A stretch of 64,000 nucleotides of DNA, from positions 41,909-105,908 of the forward strand of contig JAEYKW010000041.1 of NCBI GenBank assembly GCA_023408075.1, given 5' to 3'. The notes under the pieces were generated by a model. That model was not told the DNA's origin, made no database searches, and saw only the letters and a list, made by a program, of their open reading frames with translations. The translations under genes and the position numbers were made by a program. The stretch is from Bacillota bacterium. Lineage in GTDB: Bacteria; Bacillota; Clostridia; Christensenellales; SZUA-584. Positions 41,830 to 50,557 of the stretch are shown here, one piece after another (within the stretch, counting starts at the first letter, position 1; each line of letters begins with the position of its first letter).

Positions 41830-42950
41830 GGCTTTTTGTCAACACGTTGAAATACCGCTTGAAGTCGCTTTGCACGAGCGCATACGGCATCGTATTTCTT
41901 CTGCTTGCGCTGACCGTGGCCGTGTGTCCGTTTGTGGGGTTGATCATACCCGACGCGCCGGTGCCGATCGGCTGGATTGACGAGGATGATACGGAATTTT
42001 CGCAGCTGCTGCTTAACAACGTGGAGGCGCTCAATGTCGTCTGGGTCACGTTCGGCGATAAAGATACGCTCGTGGCCAATCTGCAGACGGGGCGGCTAGA
42101 GGGTGTGTTTGTGATTAAGAAAGGCTTCGAGCAGGCGATAAAAAGCGGTGAGTTTGCGGGCACGCTGCAATTGCTGCGCTCGCCCTACAGCACGGCAGCC
42201 GGTGTGATATCCGAGAGCGTCGGCAGCGAGGCGCTCCGTCTCTGGCTCGCGTGCAGCAGCGCCAATGAGGCGCGTACGTTGGGCGGCGATGATCTGTATC
42301 AAAACGTTTTTGACGACGCGCTTGCGGGCACGGACGACCCGATATTGCAGCTCGGGCGCGAGAACGCAGCGGGGGAGACGGGTAAGGTGACGCCGCTGCG
42401 CGATGCGGCGTTTTCGTCGCTGTATCTGCTGTGCGGCGTCGTGAGCTTTTTCATGCTGACCGGTATCGCGATGGCGCGCCGGGGTGCGGATTTTTCGACG
42501 CGGCTTCGCTCACGCGCGTTTTCAATAGAGAAGTTTCGCCTCGCGTCCGCGCTCGCGGATACGCTTTACATGCTGCCGTGCGTTGTGGTTCCGCTTGCGG
42601 CATTCGGCCTCGCGGGAGAAGGGCAGCTCATTGCGCCGCTGCTGGTAAGCTTTGCGCTGTATGTGTTCGCCTTCGGCGGCATCGCGGGCCTGCTCGCGCT
42701 CATACGCAATCAGACGGCGATGATGCTGAGCATCTGCGTGGTGACCATTGCGAATGTGATGCTCTCGTCGATGCTCGTGGCGCTGCCGTCCTCCGGGCTG
42801 TTTGCAACGCTGGCGCATGTGCTGCCCGCGCGATGGCTGTCCGCCGCCGATCTGCAAAACCCGCTGCTGAGCGTTGCGGGGCTGGCGGCCTGTGCGACGG
42901 TATATAACGCGCTGCCGTTTGTGCTGCGCCGCAGAGAGAACACCGGCTGA
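41826..42950 (+). CDS. ABC-2 type transporter permease
   Basis: A 374-residue second permease with the same topology: one N-terminal helix (about 17-40), extracellular domain (about 41-190) and five C-terminal helices (about 195-370). The ATGA overlap with the first permease shows coupling. 'ARRGADFSTRLRSRAFSIEKFRLA' is the coupling loop. It is the last gene of the export operon; the CorA gene begins 42 bases later in the same direction and may be co-transcribed. Confidence 0.88.
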   Translation: MRLFVNTLKYRLKSLCTSAYGIVFLLLALTVAVCPFVGLIIPDAPVPIGWIDEDDTEFSQLLLNNVEALNVVWVTFGDKDTLVANLQTGRLEGVFVIKKGFEQAIKSGEFAGTLQLLRSPYSTAAGVISESVGSEALRLWLACSSANEARTLGGDDLYQNVFDDALAGTDDPILQLGRENAAGETGKVTPLRDAAFSSLYLLCGVVSFFMLTGIAMARRGADFSTRLRSRAFSIEKFRLASALADTLYMLPCVVVPLAAFGLAGEGQLIAPLLVSFALYVFAFGGIAGLLALIRNQTAMMLSICVVTIANVMLSSMLVALPSSGLFATLAHVLPARWLSAADLQNPLLSVAGLAACATVYNALPFVLRRRENTG

Positions 42951-42991
42951 AAAACGGGAGAGGTATCAAAAGACGAAGGAAGGTGTGACCT

Positions 42992-43909
42992 GTGTATTAC
43001 ATCATTGAAAACGGAAAAGTGAAAAAGACGGAGATAAGCGGCGTTTCCCTAGCTGAAAAACGCCAGTGCTTTGGATTTATCACCCTCGAAGAGAGCGGGG
43101 CTATATTGCCGGTCATCAGGCTCAGCAGCAAGCTGCTGCACGATTCGTTTGAGAGCCCGTCCCTCACATATGAAAACCATGACGGCTTCGACCTCATCTG
43201 TCTTAATATATTCAACCATAAATCGCTTTCATCCCAAGGCAACCGCGTTTGCATTTATGTGAATGAAAGCATGCTGCTTTTTGTATGCCGGAATGCCAAT
43301 GCCGTGGCCGAGATGCTGCACGACATGACGCGGGAAGACAGTAAAGTGGATTTGGACCGCATATTAAGCGCTTTTTTTGAAAGACTCACGGCGAAGGACG
43401 CCGACCGTCTCGAAAAGATCGAAACAGAGATCAGCAATCTCGAGGACGCGCTGATGACCTCAGTCAGAAAAAATTCTGTCAGGGAGATCATCCATCTGCG
43501 CAAGAGGCTGATGGTGCTAAAACGGTATTACGAGCAACTGCTCAATGTTCTTGATATATTGCAGGAAAACGAAAACAACCTGCTCGACGAGCGGTCCATG
43601 CTGTTTTTCAAGCTTTTCTCAAGGCGGGTGGACAGGCTCTATCACAGCGTATTGAATCTGCGCGACTATGTCACGCAGGTGCGCGAGGCGTATCAGGCCG
43701 AGGTCGATATCAGCCTCAACAGCACGATGAAGATTTTTACGGTGATTACGGCTATTTTTCTGCCGCTCACATTGATTGTCGGGTGGTACGGCATGAATCT
43801 GCAAATGCCTGAATTTCATTGGCCGCTCGGCTATCCGATGGTGATTCTCCTGTCCGTCGCAGTGGTGGTCTTTTGCCTGGTCTACTTCAAGAAGAAGAAG
43901 TGGTATTAG
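42992..43909 (+). CDS. corA: CorA-family magnesium transporter
   Basis: A 305-residue CorA-type divalent cation channel. A cytoplasmic N-terminal domain leads into a long helix (about 130-250). Two C-terminal membrane helices follow, with the signature 'YGMNLQMPEFHW' after the first. The basic tail 'YFKKKKWY' follows the last helix, as in the family. It starts with GTG at 42992 behind GAAGGAAGG. It is slightly shorter than Thermotoga CorA. Substrate Mg2+ is typical for the family but Co2+ or Ni2+ also occur. Confidence 0.92.
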   Translation: MYYIIENGKVKKTEISGVSLAEKRQCFGFITLEESGAILPVIRLSSKLLHDSFESPSLTYENHDGFDLICLNIFNHKSLSSQGNRVCIYVNESMLLFVCRNANAVAEMLHDMTREDSKVDLDRILSAFFERLTAKDADRLEKIETEISNLEDALMTSVRKNSVREIIHLRKRLMVLKRYYEQLLNVLDILQENENNLLDERSMLFFKLFSRRVDRLYHSVLNLRDYVTQVREAYQAEVDISLNSTMKIFTVITAIFLPLTLIVGWYGMNLQMPEFHWPLGYPMVILLSVAVVVFCLVYFKKKKWY

Positions 43910-44414
43910 AATACGCAAATAGCACCTCCCGGTCGAGGAGGGCAGGGGTAATGCGTGCAAAAAAAGGCCTTATCAAAGGGAACTGTCGCTGTTAGGCGAT
44001 TGCGGGAGGAAAGCCATCGGCGCGTTAAGGATACCGCGCCCTACATAAAACCACAAATGTAAAGACGTTTTCAGGCTCGCCCGCCCCGAATGAGAGAAAG
44101 ACGCCTGTGTCGTTCATGATTATCGTTTCGCCGCATGGCGTGAGGCAAGGGCGATAAGCTAAAATCTTTATTCAAGAAGGAGTCCAGCTTGATAATAACT
44201 TCATCCAGTTGAGGGGACGACATACTATGCGGTGAACACATCCCATGTATTTATGCACTTGACCATGGGATTCCTCTTCCGCTCACGCTCCATCGGAATG
44301 ACGCTTGTGGCTTATCAGCAGCCTAAGCTTTGCAGTCAAACCTGCTTTCATATCACATTACGGTACTTAAAATAACAAAACAGAACATTTCTCATTACTT
44401 AAGATAACAATTGC
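43910..44414. other. Gene-free stretch with dispersed repeat copy 2
   Basis: No gene is supported. A hairpin CCTCC.../GGAGG at about 43928-43945 may help end the upstream transcript. Bases about 44231-44302 (CATCCCATG...CATGGGAT...CGGAATGAC) resemble the dispersed hairpin repeats at 25969 and 47641. The remaining sequence shows no recognisable signal. Confidence 0.45.
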
Positions 44415-45095
44415 CTATTCGCCGAGTATAAGTTTTCTTGCGCGGGCCTTAACCGCCTCGTTACTGAGCGCAATATCCAAATAGCCCTCGCCTGTCCGTC
44501 TTTTCAAATATTCAAAAGAATACGCGATGGATTCCGCGTGGTCAAACGCAAGCCCCGCGCTTTCAATCGAATATATCTGCTGCATGCGCCCCGTGGGGAA
44601 CGCAACAGCCGGGTGCATTTCTATGCTGCCGCGCAGCGTGTAGCTGACCTGCGTGATGCCGTCAGTTTCTTTCACTGAATAATCAAGCAGGGCAAACCAT
44701 TCCGCCTCGGCGGCGTCATCGCCCGCGACGGGCTTTAATTCCGCTGCGTCGGCAATCGCGATATGGCTGGCCGTGATGCAGCGGTAACGCGGGTCGCGCC
44801 CCGGCCGCCCCCAGGAAAACACCTGCTCGAGGTATAGCCCCGATATGCCCGCTTCCTCCATCAGCTCGCGGTCCGCCGCATGGAAGATGTCCTCGTCGAT
44901 TTCCACGAACCCGCCCGGCAGCGCCCAGCGGTCTTTGTACGGATAGCTGCCGCGCTTGATAAGCAGTATGGAAAGCGCCTCGCCTCCCACGGCGAACAGC
45001 GCCGTATCCGCCGCAACGCCGGGGTTTTGATAGATCGTGGGGTCAAACTCTTGCAAGTAACGACTCTCGTCTTCACCTGATGGGATGTAGGCCAT
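44415..45095 (-). CDS. Nudix hydrolase
   Basis: A 226-residue Nudix protein. The Nudix box is complete: 'GGFVEIDEDIFHAADRELMEEAGI' gives GX5EX7REUXEEXGU at about 62-84. The C-terminal 'LAFDHAESIAYSFEYLKRR' resembles the linker helix in NrtR-type Nudix regulators, but the winged helix that should follow is shortened. The likely role is hydrolysis of ADP-ribose or a similar nucleotide sugar. It follows mnmA on the same strand after 12 bases and is co-transcribed. Confidence 0.9.
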   Translation of the reverse strand: MAYIPSGEDESRYLQEFDPTIYQNPGVAADTALFAVGGEALSILLIKRGSYPYKDRWALPGGFVEIDEDIFHAADRELMEEAGISGLYLEQVFSWGRPGRDPRYRCITASHIAIADAAELKPVAGDDAAEAEWFALLDYSVKETDGITQVSYTLRGSIEMHPAVAFPTGRMQQIYSIESAGLAFDHAESIAYSFEYLKRRTGEGYLDIALSNEAVKARARKLILGE

Positions 45096-45107
45096 GATGT
45101 CTTCTCC

Positions 45108-46193
45108 TTAATAATAAACGGTATCGATCACGCCGCCGCCGAGGCACTCGTCATTTAAGTACAATGCCGCGTATTGGCCCGGCGTCACGGCCCGCTGCCG
45201 CTGTGCAAATTCGATATATGCGCCGCCGTCTTTGAGCGTCACAAGCACTTGCTGGTCGCTCTGACGGTAACGGAACTTGGCGGTGCAGGCGAGCGGCTCT
45301 GTCGGAGCGTCGCTAATAAAATGAAACTCCGGCGCGAACAGCGCGCGTGAAAAGAGCGCATCCGGTTCGCCGCCATCCTCGCCCTGCGCGACAATGAGCG
45401 TATTGGCTGCCACGTCCTTGCCGATCACGAACCAGCGTGTGTCCTTTGCGTCTTCGCGTCCGCCGATGCCGAGGCCGCGCCGCTGCCCGAGCGTGTAATA
45501 CATCACGCCCTGATGCATGCCCACAACTTTGCCGTCCGGCGTTTTGATATCGCCCGGCTGTGCGGGCAGAAAGCCGGAAAGGAAGTCGCGGAACTTGCGC
45601 TCGCCGATAAAGCAGATGCCCGTGGAATCCTTTTTCTCGGCGACCTTTAAATTGAGCGATGCCGCAATGCTGCGCACCTCGCTCTTTTGCAGAGTACCAA
45701 GAGGGAAAATCGCGCTGCGCACCTGCGCGTGGCTCAGCATGCACAGAAAATAGGTTTGGTCTTTGCCGGTATCCGCGGCTTTAAAAAGGCGGCCGCTGCC
45801 GTCGGTGCGCGCGTAATGCCCCGTGGCGATTTTATCTGCGCCGAGCATGCGTGCGTGATCAAGAAATGCCGCAAATTTGATTTCGGAATTGCAGAGCACA
45901 TCCGGATTGGGTGTGCGCCCGCTCTTGTATTCGTGCAAAAAGTGCGTGAAAACGCGGTCGTAATATTGCTGCTCAAAATTGACCGTATAATAGGGTATGC
46001 CGATCGCGTCACAGACGCTTTTGACATCCTCATAATCCTGTACGGCGCTGCAGCCCTTGCCGTCGTCCTGCCAGTTCTTCATGAACACGCCGACCACGTC
46101 GTAACCCTGCTGCTTTAGCAGGTGCGCCGCCACGGCCGAATCCACGCCGCCCGACATACCGCAGACCACGCGTATCTTTTCGTTCTCTCTCAC
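45108..46193 (-). CDS. mnmA: tRNA 2-thiouridylase MnmA
   Basis: A 361-residue tRNA-specific 2-thiouridylase that thiolates U34 of Lys, Glu and Gln tRNAs. PP-loop 'GMSGGVDSAVAAH' (about 12-24), tRNA-binding 'NPDVLCNSEIKF' with the first catalytic Cys (about 106), and 'DSTGICFIGERKFRDFL' with the second Cys (about 203) are all present. The central and C-terminal beta-barrel domains are full length. There is no strong ribosome site before the ATG at 46193 (only a short GAGAGA run). It is first in a unit with the Nudix gene. Confidence 0.95.
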   Translation of the reverse strand: MRENEKIRVVCGMSGGVDSAVAAHLLKQQGYDVVGVFMKNWQDDGKGCSAVQDYEDVKSVCDAIGIPYYTVNFEQQYYDRVFTHFLHEYKSGRTPNPDVLCNSEIKFAAFLDHARMLGADKIATGHYARTDGSGRLFKAADTGKDQTYFLCMLSHAQVRSAIFPLGTLQKSEVRSIAASLNLKVAEKKDSTGICFIGERKFRDFLSGFLPAQPGDIKTPDGKVVGMHQGVMYYTLGQRRGLGIGGREDAKDTRWFVIGKDVAANTLIVAQGEDGGEPDALFSRALFAPEFHFISDAPTEPLACTAKFRYRQSDQQVLVTLKDGGAYIEFAQRQRAVTPGQYAALYLNDECLGGGVIDTVYY

Positions 46194-46254
46194 TGTGTGC
46201 CTCGTTAGCTCTTTTGGTTCATTATAAGTTCGCCGCGGCGGATTGGCAAGCGTA

Positions 46255-46282
46255 TGGACACGCCGCGCGGGTGTGCTATACT
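46255..46282 (+). promoter_or_regulatory. Promoter placing the start codon at the transcript 5' end
   Basis: -35 TGGACA (46255-46260), 16-bp spacer, -10 TATACT (46277-46282). The expected start site at about 46289 coincides with the A of the ATG, so the mRNA may be leaderless. Confidence 0.55.
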
Positions 46283-46288
46283 GGGCGT

Positions 46289-47089
46289 ATGAAAAAGAAG
46301 ATCATCGCAGCTTCGGCGCTGTTGATTGCGGCACTGCTCATATTCTGGTTCTTTTATCCGCTGCGCAGCTACATCGTGATGGGTATCTATTCGGGGCAGC
46401 ACAGCGCGAACAGTGTGCCGAAGTCACATGGGTTTTCGGTCGATATACCGTCGGGCGCGGGATGGTATCCGTTCGTGCTGACCTACAACGCAGACAGATT
46501 TTCGTCGTGGTCGGGCGTGGATGCGGATATGTCGATACTCTACAATTTCGGCGCGTTCGATGCGCTCACACGCACATCATCCTTTTACGATGTAAACAGC
46601 GATAAATACAGCGCGTTTTACGGCGCGTATGTGCTGTATCAGGACAGCGGTATATTCGGCTTTTCGGATGACGGGAACGTGGATATGGATGAGGTGGAAA
46701 GCGCGGTCAAATACGACTACACGCAGCTTGTGATTGCGGGCTTCGGATGTGACAATATCGTATTCAATGCGGATGGTTTTCAAACAACGGAAGATGTCAG
46801 CTATGCGCACAGCGAAGGCTGGACGCGCATCGAGGCTGACATCACGGCAAACGGCGTGGCGCATACTTATCAGCGCGAATATCAGGCGTATTTACAGTAT
46901 GGCCCGCCCGTAAAAGCGGCGGATCAGGAGTTTGAGCCGGTCTCGCTCAAAGGCAGGCTCTATTTAAAATATTTCAGGGATTACGATTGCACGGTGATGC
47001 TGTACGTCATCGCGCCGGATTCGGGCGCGGCGGACGCATGCGATAACGGTATTTTAAGCAGGACGAAAATCAACTCACTCAAGCAATAG
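46289..47089 (+). CDS. Signal-anchored extracytoplasmic protein, unknown family
   Basis: A 266-residue protein with an N-terminal hydrophobic helix (about 3-23) and an extracytoplasmic domain I do not recognise. Aromatic and Asp-rich segments ('DKYSAFYGAYVLYQDSG', 'DDGNVDMDEVESAVKYD') suggest a beta-rich fold. No lipobox is present. No ribosome site is visible, and the promoter directly upstream would give a leaderless message. Its 3' end overlaps the convergent DUF3842 gene by 15 bases. The function is unknown. Confidence 0.72.
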   Translation: MKKKIIAASALLIAALLIFWFFYPLRSYIVMGIYSGQHSANSVPKSHGFSVDIPSGAGWYPFVLTYNADRFSSWSGVDADMSILYNFGAFDALTRTSSFYDVNSDKYSAFYGAYVLYQDSGIFGFSDDGNVDMDEVESAVKYDYTQLVIAGFGCDNIVFNADGFQTTEDVSYAHSEGWTRIEADITANGVAHTYQREYQAYLQYGPPVKAADQEFEPVSLKGRLYLKYFRDYDCTVMLYVIAPDSGAADACDNGILSRTKINSLKQ

Positions 47090-47488
47090 GGCTAGCTCGC
47101 TGGCGGCCAGATCGATCAGCGCCTTGGCGGTTTGTTCTTTGGCACCCGGAATGATGATGCTGCAGCGCGATATGGGAATCAGTATCTTTTTCGCACCGCT
47201 CTCCGCAATGGTGCGCGCAATACGCGGCGTGATTTCTCCGAGCATACCGCTGGCCGCAATGATGCCGATGCCGCCGATGATGACGTCTGCACTGCGGACG
47301 AGGTCACATATCGCGTTTTCACCCGTGGCGCAGTCAACCGCGCCGCTCTTTTTCATGGCCGATGTGGCTCTGAAGTTGGTGCCGGCTGCGGTCAGCTGAA
47401 TCTGTCCGCCCAATTTTTCGACGAGCTTTTTAACGACGGATGCGCCAAGGCCGCCGCCCTGTGCGTCTACCACAATCACGTTAAGCAT
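47075..47488 (-). CDS. DUF3842 family protein
   Basis: A 137-residue protein matching DUF3842. It starts 'MLNVIVVDAQGGGLGASVVKKL', a Rossmann-like Gly-rich nucleotide-binding loop, and continues 'AAGTNFRATSAMKKSGA' and 'ADVIIGGIGIIAASGMLGEITP'. Length is typical for the family. The role is unknown. The gene ends 15 bases inside the convergent gene at 46289-47089. Upstream (47489 on) there is no ribosome site of standard strength beyond AAGGGGTG. Confidence 0.88.
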   Translation of the reverse strand: MLNVIVVDAQGGGLGASVVKKLVEKLGGQIQLTAAGTNFRATSAMKKSGAVDCATGENAICDLVRSADVIIGGIGIIAASGMLGEITPRIARTIAESGAKKILIPISRCSIIIPGAKEQTAKALIDLAASELALLLE

Positions 47489-47906
47489 AAAAACACCCCT
47501 TATGGCGCATTATACCGTATACGGTCTGTTCGGGCAATGGCAGCGTGAGGCTGGCATGTTGTTAAAAAAACAGTCTGTGGAACACAGACCGCTGAACTGT
47601 TGTCGCTTATTTTGTCATTGCTATGGAAAGTAGCTAATCCGGTCATCCTGAGGAGCGTAGCGACGAAGGATCTGTTGAGACAGATTCTTTTCCACTCCCG
47701 TAGTCACTTCGCTACACTCGTTCAGAATGACCGCTAACCTGTCTTTTCGTTTATTGTGGTGCCATATCGCATGATGATTTTGAAGAGCGCTTTGTCTTTA
47801 TGATAAAGAAATTTGGTGATAAGACGAAAGCATTCCCCCCACGGCCTCGGCTGATATCAAGGCGGGCTGTCAGTGCATACAACCACAATATCTGCTGTGT
47901 TGCGTA
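47489..47906. other. Gene-free stretch with dispersed repeat copy 3
   Basis: No gene is supported. It contains the hairpin repeat at 47641-47732 and a short CAGTCTGTGGAACACAGACCG hairpin split at about 47571-47592. Confidence 0.45.
47641..47732. repeat. Dispersed hairpin repeat, GTCATCCTGAGG type, copy 3
   Basis: About 92 bp bounded by GGTCATCCTGAGGAGCG and TTCAGAATGACC, with GTAGCGACG/GTAGTCACTTCGCTAC arms and AGGATCTG/CAGATTC arms. It is related to 25969-26059 and about 44231-44302. This repeat type (GTCATNCTGAGNNNNG...) is widespread in bacterial genomes. Confidence 0.65.
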
Positions 47907-48092
47907 TCACGCATGCTTTTTAAATTGTTTGATGATGCCTTTTATCATGAGGATGCCTGCAAACACGCAGCCGATAAGAACTGTGACGCCAACTGCGTAA
48001 AAAAGGATGTGTGAGAACACCGAATCGATATTGAAAGGGTAAGGGGCTGTTAAGTCTACCGGTAGGGTGTCTTTCAAAATATCCTGAACCAT
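47907..48092 (-). CDS. Small single-TM protein of 61 residues
   Basis: A 61-residue protein with one strong transmembrane helix (about 29-52, 'ILFYAVGVTVLIGCVFAGIL') and a basic tail 'KGIIKQFKKHA'. The N-terminal 28 residues are amphipathic and Pro/Asp containing. AAAGGAG is well placed before the ATG, so I believe it is translated. It is divergent from the radical SAM/toroid pair, with an inverted repeat between them (48110-48159). Whether it belongs to that system is unknown. No Cys/Ser/Thr-rich core typical of a modified peptide is visible. Confidence 0.6.
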   Translation of the reverse strand: MVQDILKDTLPVDLTAPYPFNIDSVFSHILFYAVGVTVLIGCVFAGILMIKGIIKQFKKHA

Positions 48093-48109
48093 TAATTTTC
48101 TCCTTTGAT

Positions 48110-48159
48110 TTATTGAATATAAGACGTTATGAAAAGCAATAGCGTTATCTATTCAATAA
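48110..48159. promoter_or_regulatory. Inverted repeat between divergent genes
   Basis: Perfect 10-bp arms TTATTGAATA (48110-48119) and TATTCAATAA (48150-48159) lie 30 bases apart, immediately upstream of the ribosome site of the small membrane protein. It may be an operator for that gene. Confidence 0.4.
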
Positions 48160-48292
48160 GATGATAACATATTTTGCCGTTTATGAGTTGCATATTTTTG
48201 ACCGTATCCGTTATTCCAAAGTGTAGCCATGCAGAATGACTGCCAAACGCGTGGCGGCATATCCATACAGCATAAGTGTAATATATACATAA

Positions 48293-48321
48293 TTGTTTAA
48301 AAATAATAAATATGCTATAAT
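48293..48321 (+). promoter_or_regulatory. Promoter of radical SAM/toroid operon
   Basis: -35 TTGTTT (48293-48298), 17-bp spacer, -10 TATAAT (48316-48321), 28 bases before the start codon at 48350. Confidence 0.72.
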
Positions 48322-48349
48322 ACTAAAAACTAAAAAGCAGGAACGATAA

Positions 48350-49396
48350 ATGCTTTCATCAGCTAATCGTGATTATCTTGTTTATATTCATCAAGGAGAA
48401 ACTCAAAGCTCTCTATTCGATTTGAGGTATAGCAGGGTTGTTTTCTTGAATAATGCCACGTTGTCGGAACAATTGGGTGGGGATATCGCAGCAAGACGAT
48501 ACCTTAAGGGTTCCGAAATCGATACCTTGCACCATTTATCTTTACCGCTTAGAGAAATTGACATCAATCAAATAAAATCACCTTTGGTTATTTGTTTGCT
48601 GGTTATAGATTCGTGTACTTTAAGCTGCGATTACTGTTACGGAGAGAATTTAAACGAGAACAGTATTGATTATGCAACGATTGTCAAAAGAATTAACGAA
48701 GATGAGGATTTCCTGTCGCTTATCATAGCAGGCGGAGAGCCTTTGTTATGGCCCAGATTGATGGTTTTTTTAAGAAGCATCAATACGCAAAAGCGTGCCG
48801 TTTTTATTGATACAAATGGCACGGAGCTCACTCGATCTGAGGTCATGACTGATGGTGATCTAAACTATTTAGCAGAAAACAACTTCAATTTTCGTGTCAG
48901 TTTAGACAGCGACAAAGAAGATATTAACGATAAGCTGCGGGGGAAAAGCCGAAAAGTCATCAATGGAATCAAAAGATTAACAGATCAGAATGTCAGTGTA
49001 TGGATCAATACGGTGGTGATAAAAAACAACATAAGGCACCTTGGTTCCCTTGCAGAGTTCATGATCGGCGAAGGGATATCCCATTGGACACTTTTCCGAC
49101 TGATTGGGAAACAGCGAAACGATGCTTATGGATGTTCGCATGATGACATTAACGAAGCGGCAGCAACGTTAAAAACGAAATACGGCGCTTGGATCAATAT
49201 TTATTATAATCCCAGCATAAAGCCTCCGTATTCTATTTTTATGATAAACGCGCAAGGGTATTATTCAATCCCGGATGGCAGCGGGACAAATAACAAAATG
49301 ATTAATACGATCTCACAATATTCAATTAAAGATTGCTGGGCTGAGTTTAATAAGGTCGATCATCTCAAAAGATATATTATTCAAGATGAGGCTTAA
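48350..49396 (+). CDS. Radical SAM protein of putative maturase type
   Basis: A 348-residue radical SAM enzyme. The N-terminal about 80 residues form a separate segment. The cluster motif CTLSCDYC (CX3CX2C) lies at about residues 89-96, followed by 'SLIIAGGEPLLWPRL' (SAM-binding GGEP), 'VFIDTNGTEL' and 'FRVSLDSDKEDINDKLRG', the standard barrel motifs. The C-terminal part (about 270-348) lacks the multi-Cys SPASM pattern, so no auxiliary cluster is evident. AGGAACG is a modest ribosome site. The next gene starts 3 bases after its stop. Architecture and size are those of peptide- or protein-modifying enzymes, but no substrate is proven. Composition is more AT-rich than surrounding housekeeping genes, suggesting acquisition. 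Confidence 0.88.
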   Translation: MLSSANRDYLVYIHQGETQSSLFDLRYSRVVFLNNATLSEQLGGDIAARRYLKGSEIDTLHHLSLPLREIDINQIKSPLVICLLVIDSCTLSCDYCYGENLNENSIDYATIVKRINEDEDFLSLIIAGGEPLLWPRLMVFLRSINTQKRAVFIDTNGTELTRSEVMTDGDLNYLAENNFNFRVSLDSDKEDINDKLRGKSRKVINGIKRLTDQNVSVWINTVVIKNNIRHLGSLAEFMIGEGISHWTLFRLIGKQRNDAYGCSHDDINEAAATLKTKYGAWINIYYNPSIKPPYSIFMINAQGYYSIPDGSGTNNKMINTISQYSIKDCWAEFNKVDHLKRYIIQDEA

Positions 49397-49399
49397 AAA

Positions 49400-50557
49400 A
49401 TGAAAAGCATAGAAAGTGTTATCGAAAGAACAATTAATGATACCCTTACTTTTTTAGAGTCCTCTGTTTTGACGATTAATAACAATACCGGAGAGGCTTT
49501 AACCGGCTGGCCCCATTACCATGGCAAGCAGCGGCTCACCGAATATGGCGGAACAAGCTCGGGCCTTTCGGCATTATTTTGTTATGAAATGCCCAACGCA
49601 GCCATGAGAGAAATAGCGGACACTGCTTTAACATGGCTAATTAATCAACAAAATGAAGACGGCTCGTGGAAATCCTCCGGCGGATATAATTGTGAAACAA
49701 CAGCCGGAATCATCATAGATTTATACGAACACAATGTGCTGCCCAGAGAGTGTATTGAGAAAGCTTGCCGGTATATAAAATCCTGTTACGATGTAAACGG
49801 GTATTTTAAAGCCACACCACTTTCGACACGGACACCTCATTTGTTTATAACCTACAGGGCGGTGCTCGCTTTGGTCTTAACCAATCATTTAGAGAAAAGC
49901 TGGAAGAGTCAAATCATCTCTTGGGTGCAACAGAGCAGATCAATTGATCACAGATGGGGAATGGCACCCAAATGCCTGAGCGGAACGCTTTCCCACACCA
50001 TACTTGCATTGCTGATATTTCATTATTGCGATATGCCGCTTAGGGAGATGGGAGAAAAATACAAAGCGCAAATAAAGTGGCTGAAAACGAATATCGTTAA
50101 GTGCGGTTATATGTACGAAACTGAGACGATCGATAACCGCATGGGCAAAGACGAGTATGGTTATGTATACGACACGTTGGTGACCACGCATTTTATTGGC
50201 CCGTATATGTGTCATCTTCTCGATCTGCTCGGTGAGACCAAGCTGGAAATGAACGCGCTTATGAGTATTACTGAATCTCAATCCAACGGAGGGTGGGGGC
50301 CCTCTAAAGACAAGATTACCCTCTGGGCGACCCAGCAGGCCATCTATCAGCTCAACAGATTTAAAAAGAACAAGCTGGACCGATTGAATATTCTGGAGAA
50401 GCTGTTTTATAGAATACCATACGGATTGTGCAAAGCCGTTATTTCAATAGTGATTATTCTTGTCTCATGCTGGCTTTTTTTCAATCCGGCATATCGGGAC
50501 GACGCAATCGTGGCCCTTCTTCTGGCGGTTGTGCCATGGCTGTTCAAAAGAAGATGA
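49400..50557 (+). CDS. Membrane-anchored alpha-toroid (prenyltransferase/squalene-cyclase-like) protein
   Basis: A 385-residue protein. About residues 30-320 contain repeats of the alpha/alpha-toroid class: 'LINQQNEDGSWKSSGGYNCETTAGIIIDLY', 'YDVNGYFKATPLSTRTPHLFITYRAVLAL' and 'TESQSNGGWGPSKDKITLWATQQAIYQL', the QxxDGSW-type motif of terpene cyclases and protein prenyltransferase beta subunits. The catalytic DXDD of squalene-hopene cyclases is not seen. The last about 45 residues are two hydrophobic helices ending in 'FKRR', so it is tail-anchored. It starts 3 bases after the radical SAM gene and is certainly co-transcribed. It may bind and present the radical SAM substrate at the membrane; that is inference. 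Confidence 0.82.
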   Translation: MKSIESVIERTINDTLTFLESSVLTINNNTGEALTGWPHYHGKQRLTEYGGTSSGLSALFCYEMPNAAMREIADTALTWLINQQNEDGSWKSSGGYNCETTAGIIIDLYEHNVLPRECIEKACRYIKSCYDVNGYFKATPLSTRTPHLFITYRAVLALVLTNHLEKSWKSQIISWVQQSRSIDHRWGMAPKCLSGTLSHTILALLIFHYCDMPLREMGEKYKAQIKWLKTNIVKCGYMYETETIDNRMGKDEYGYVYDTLVTTHFIGPYMCHLLDLLGETKLEMNALMSITESQSNGGWGPSKDKITLWATQQAIYQLNRFKKNKLDRLNILEKLFYRIPYGLCKAVISIVIILVSCWLFFNPAYRDDAIVALLLAVVPWLFKRR

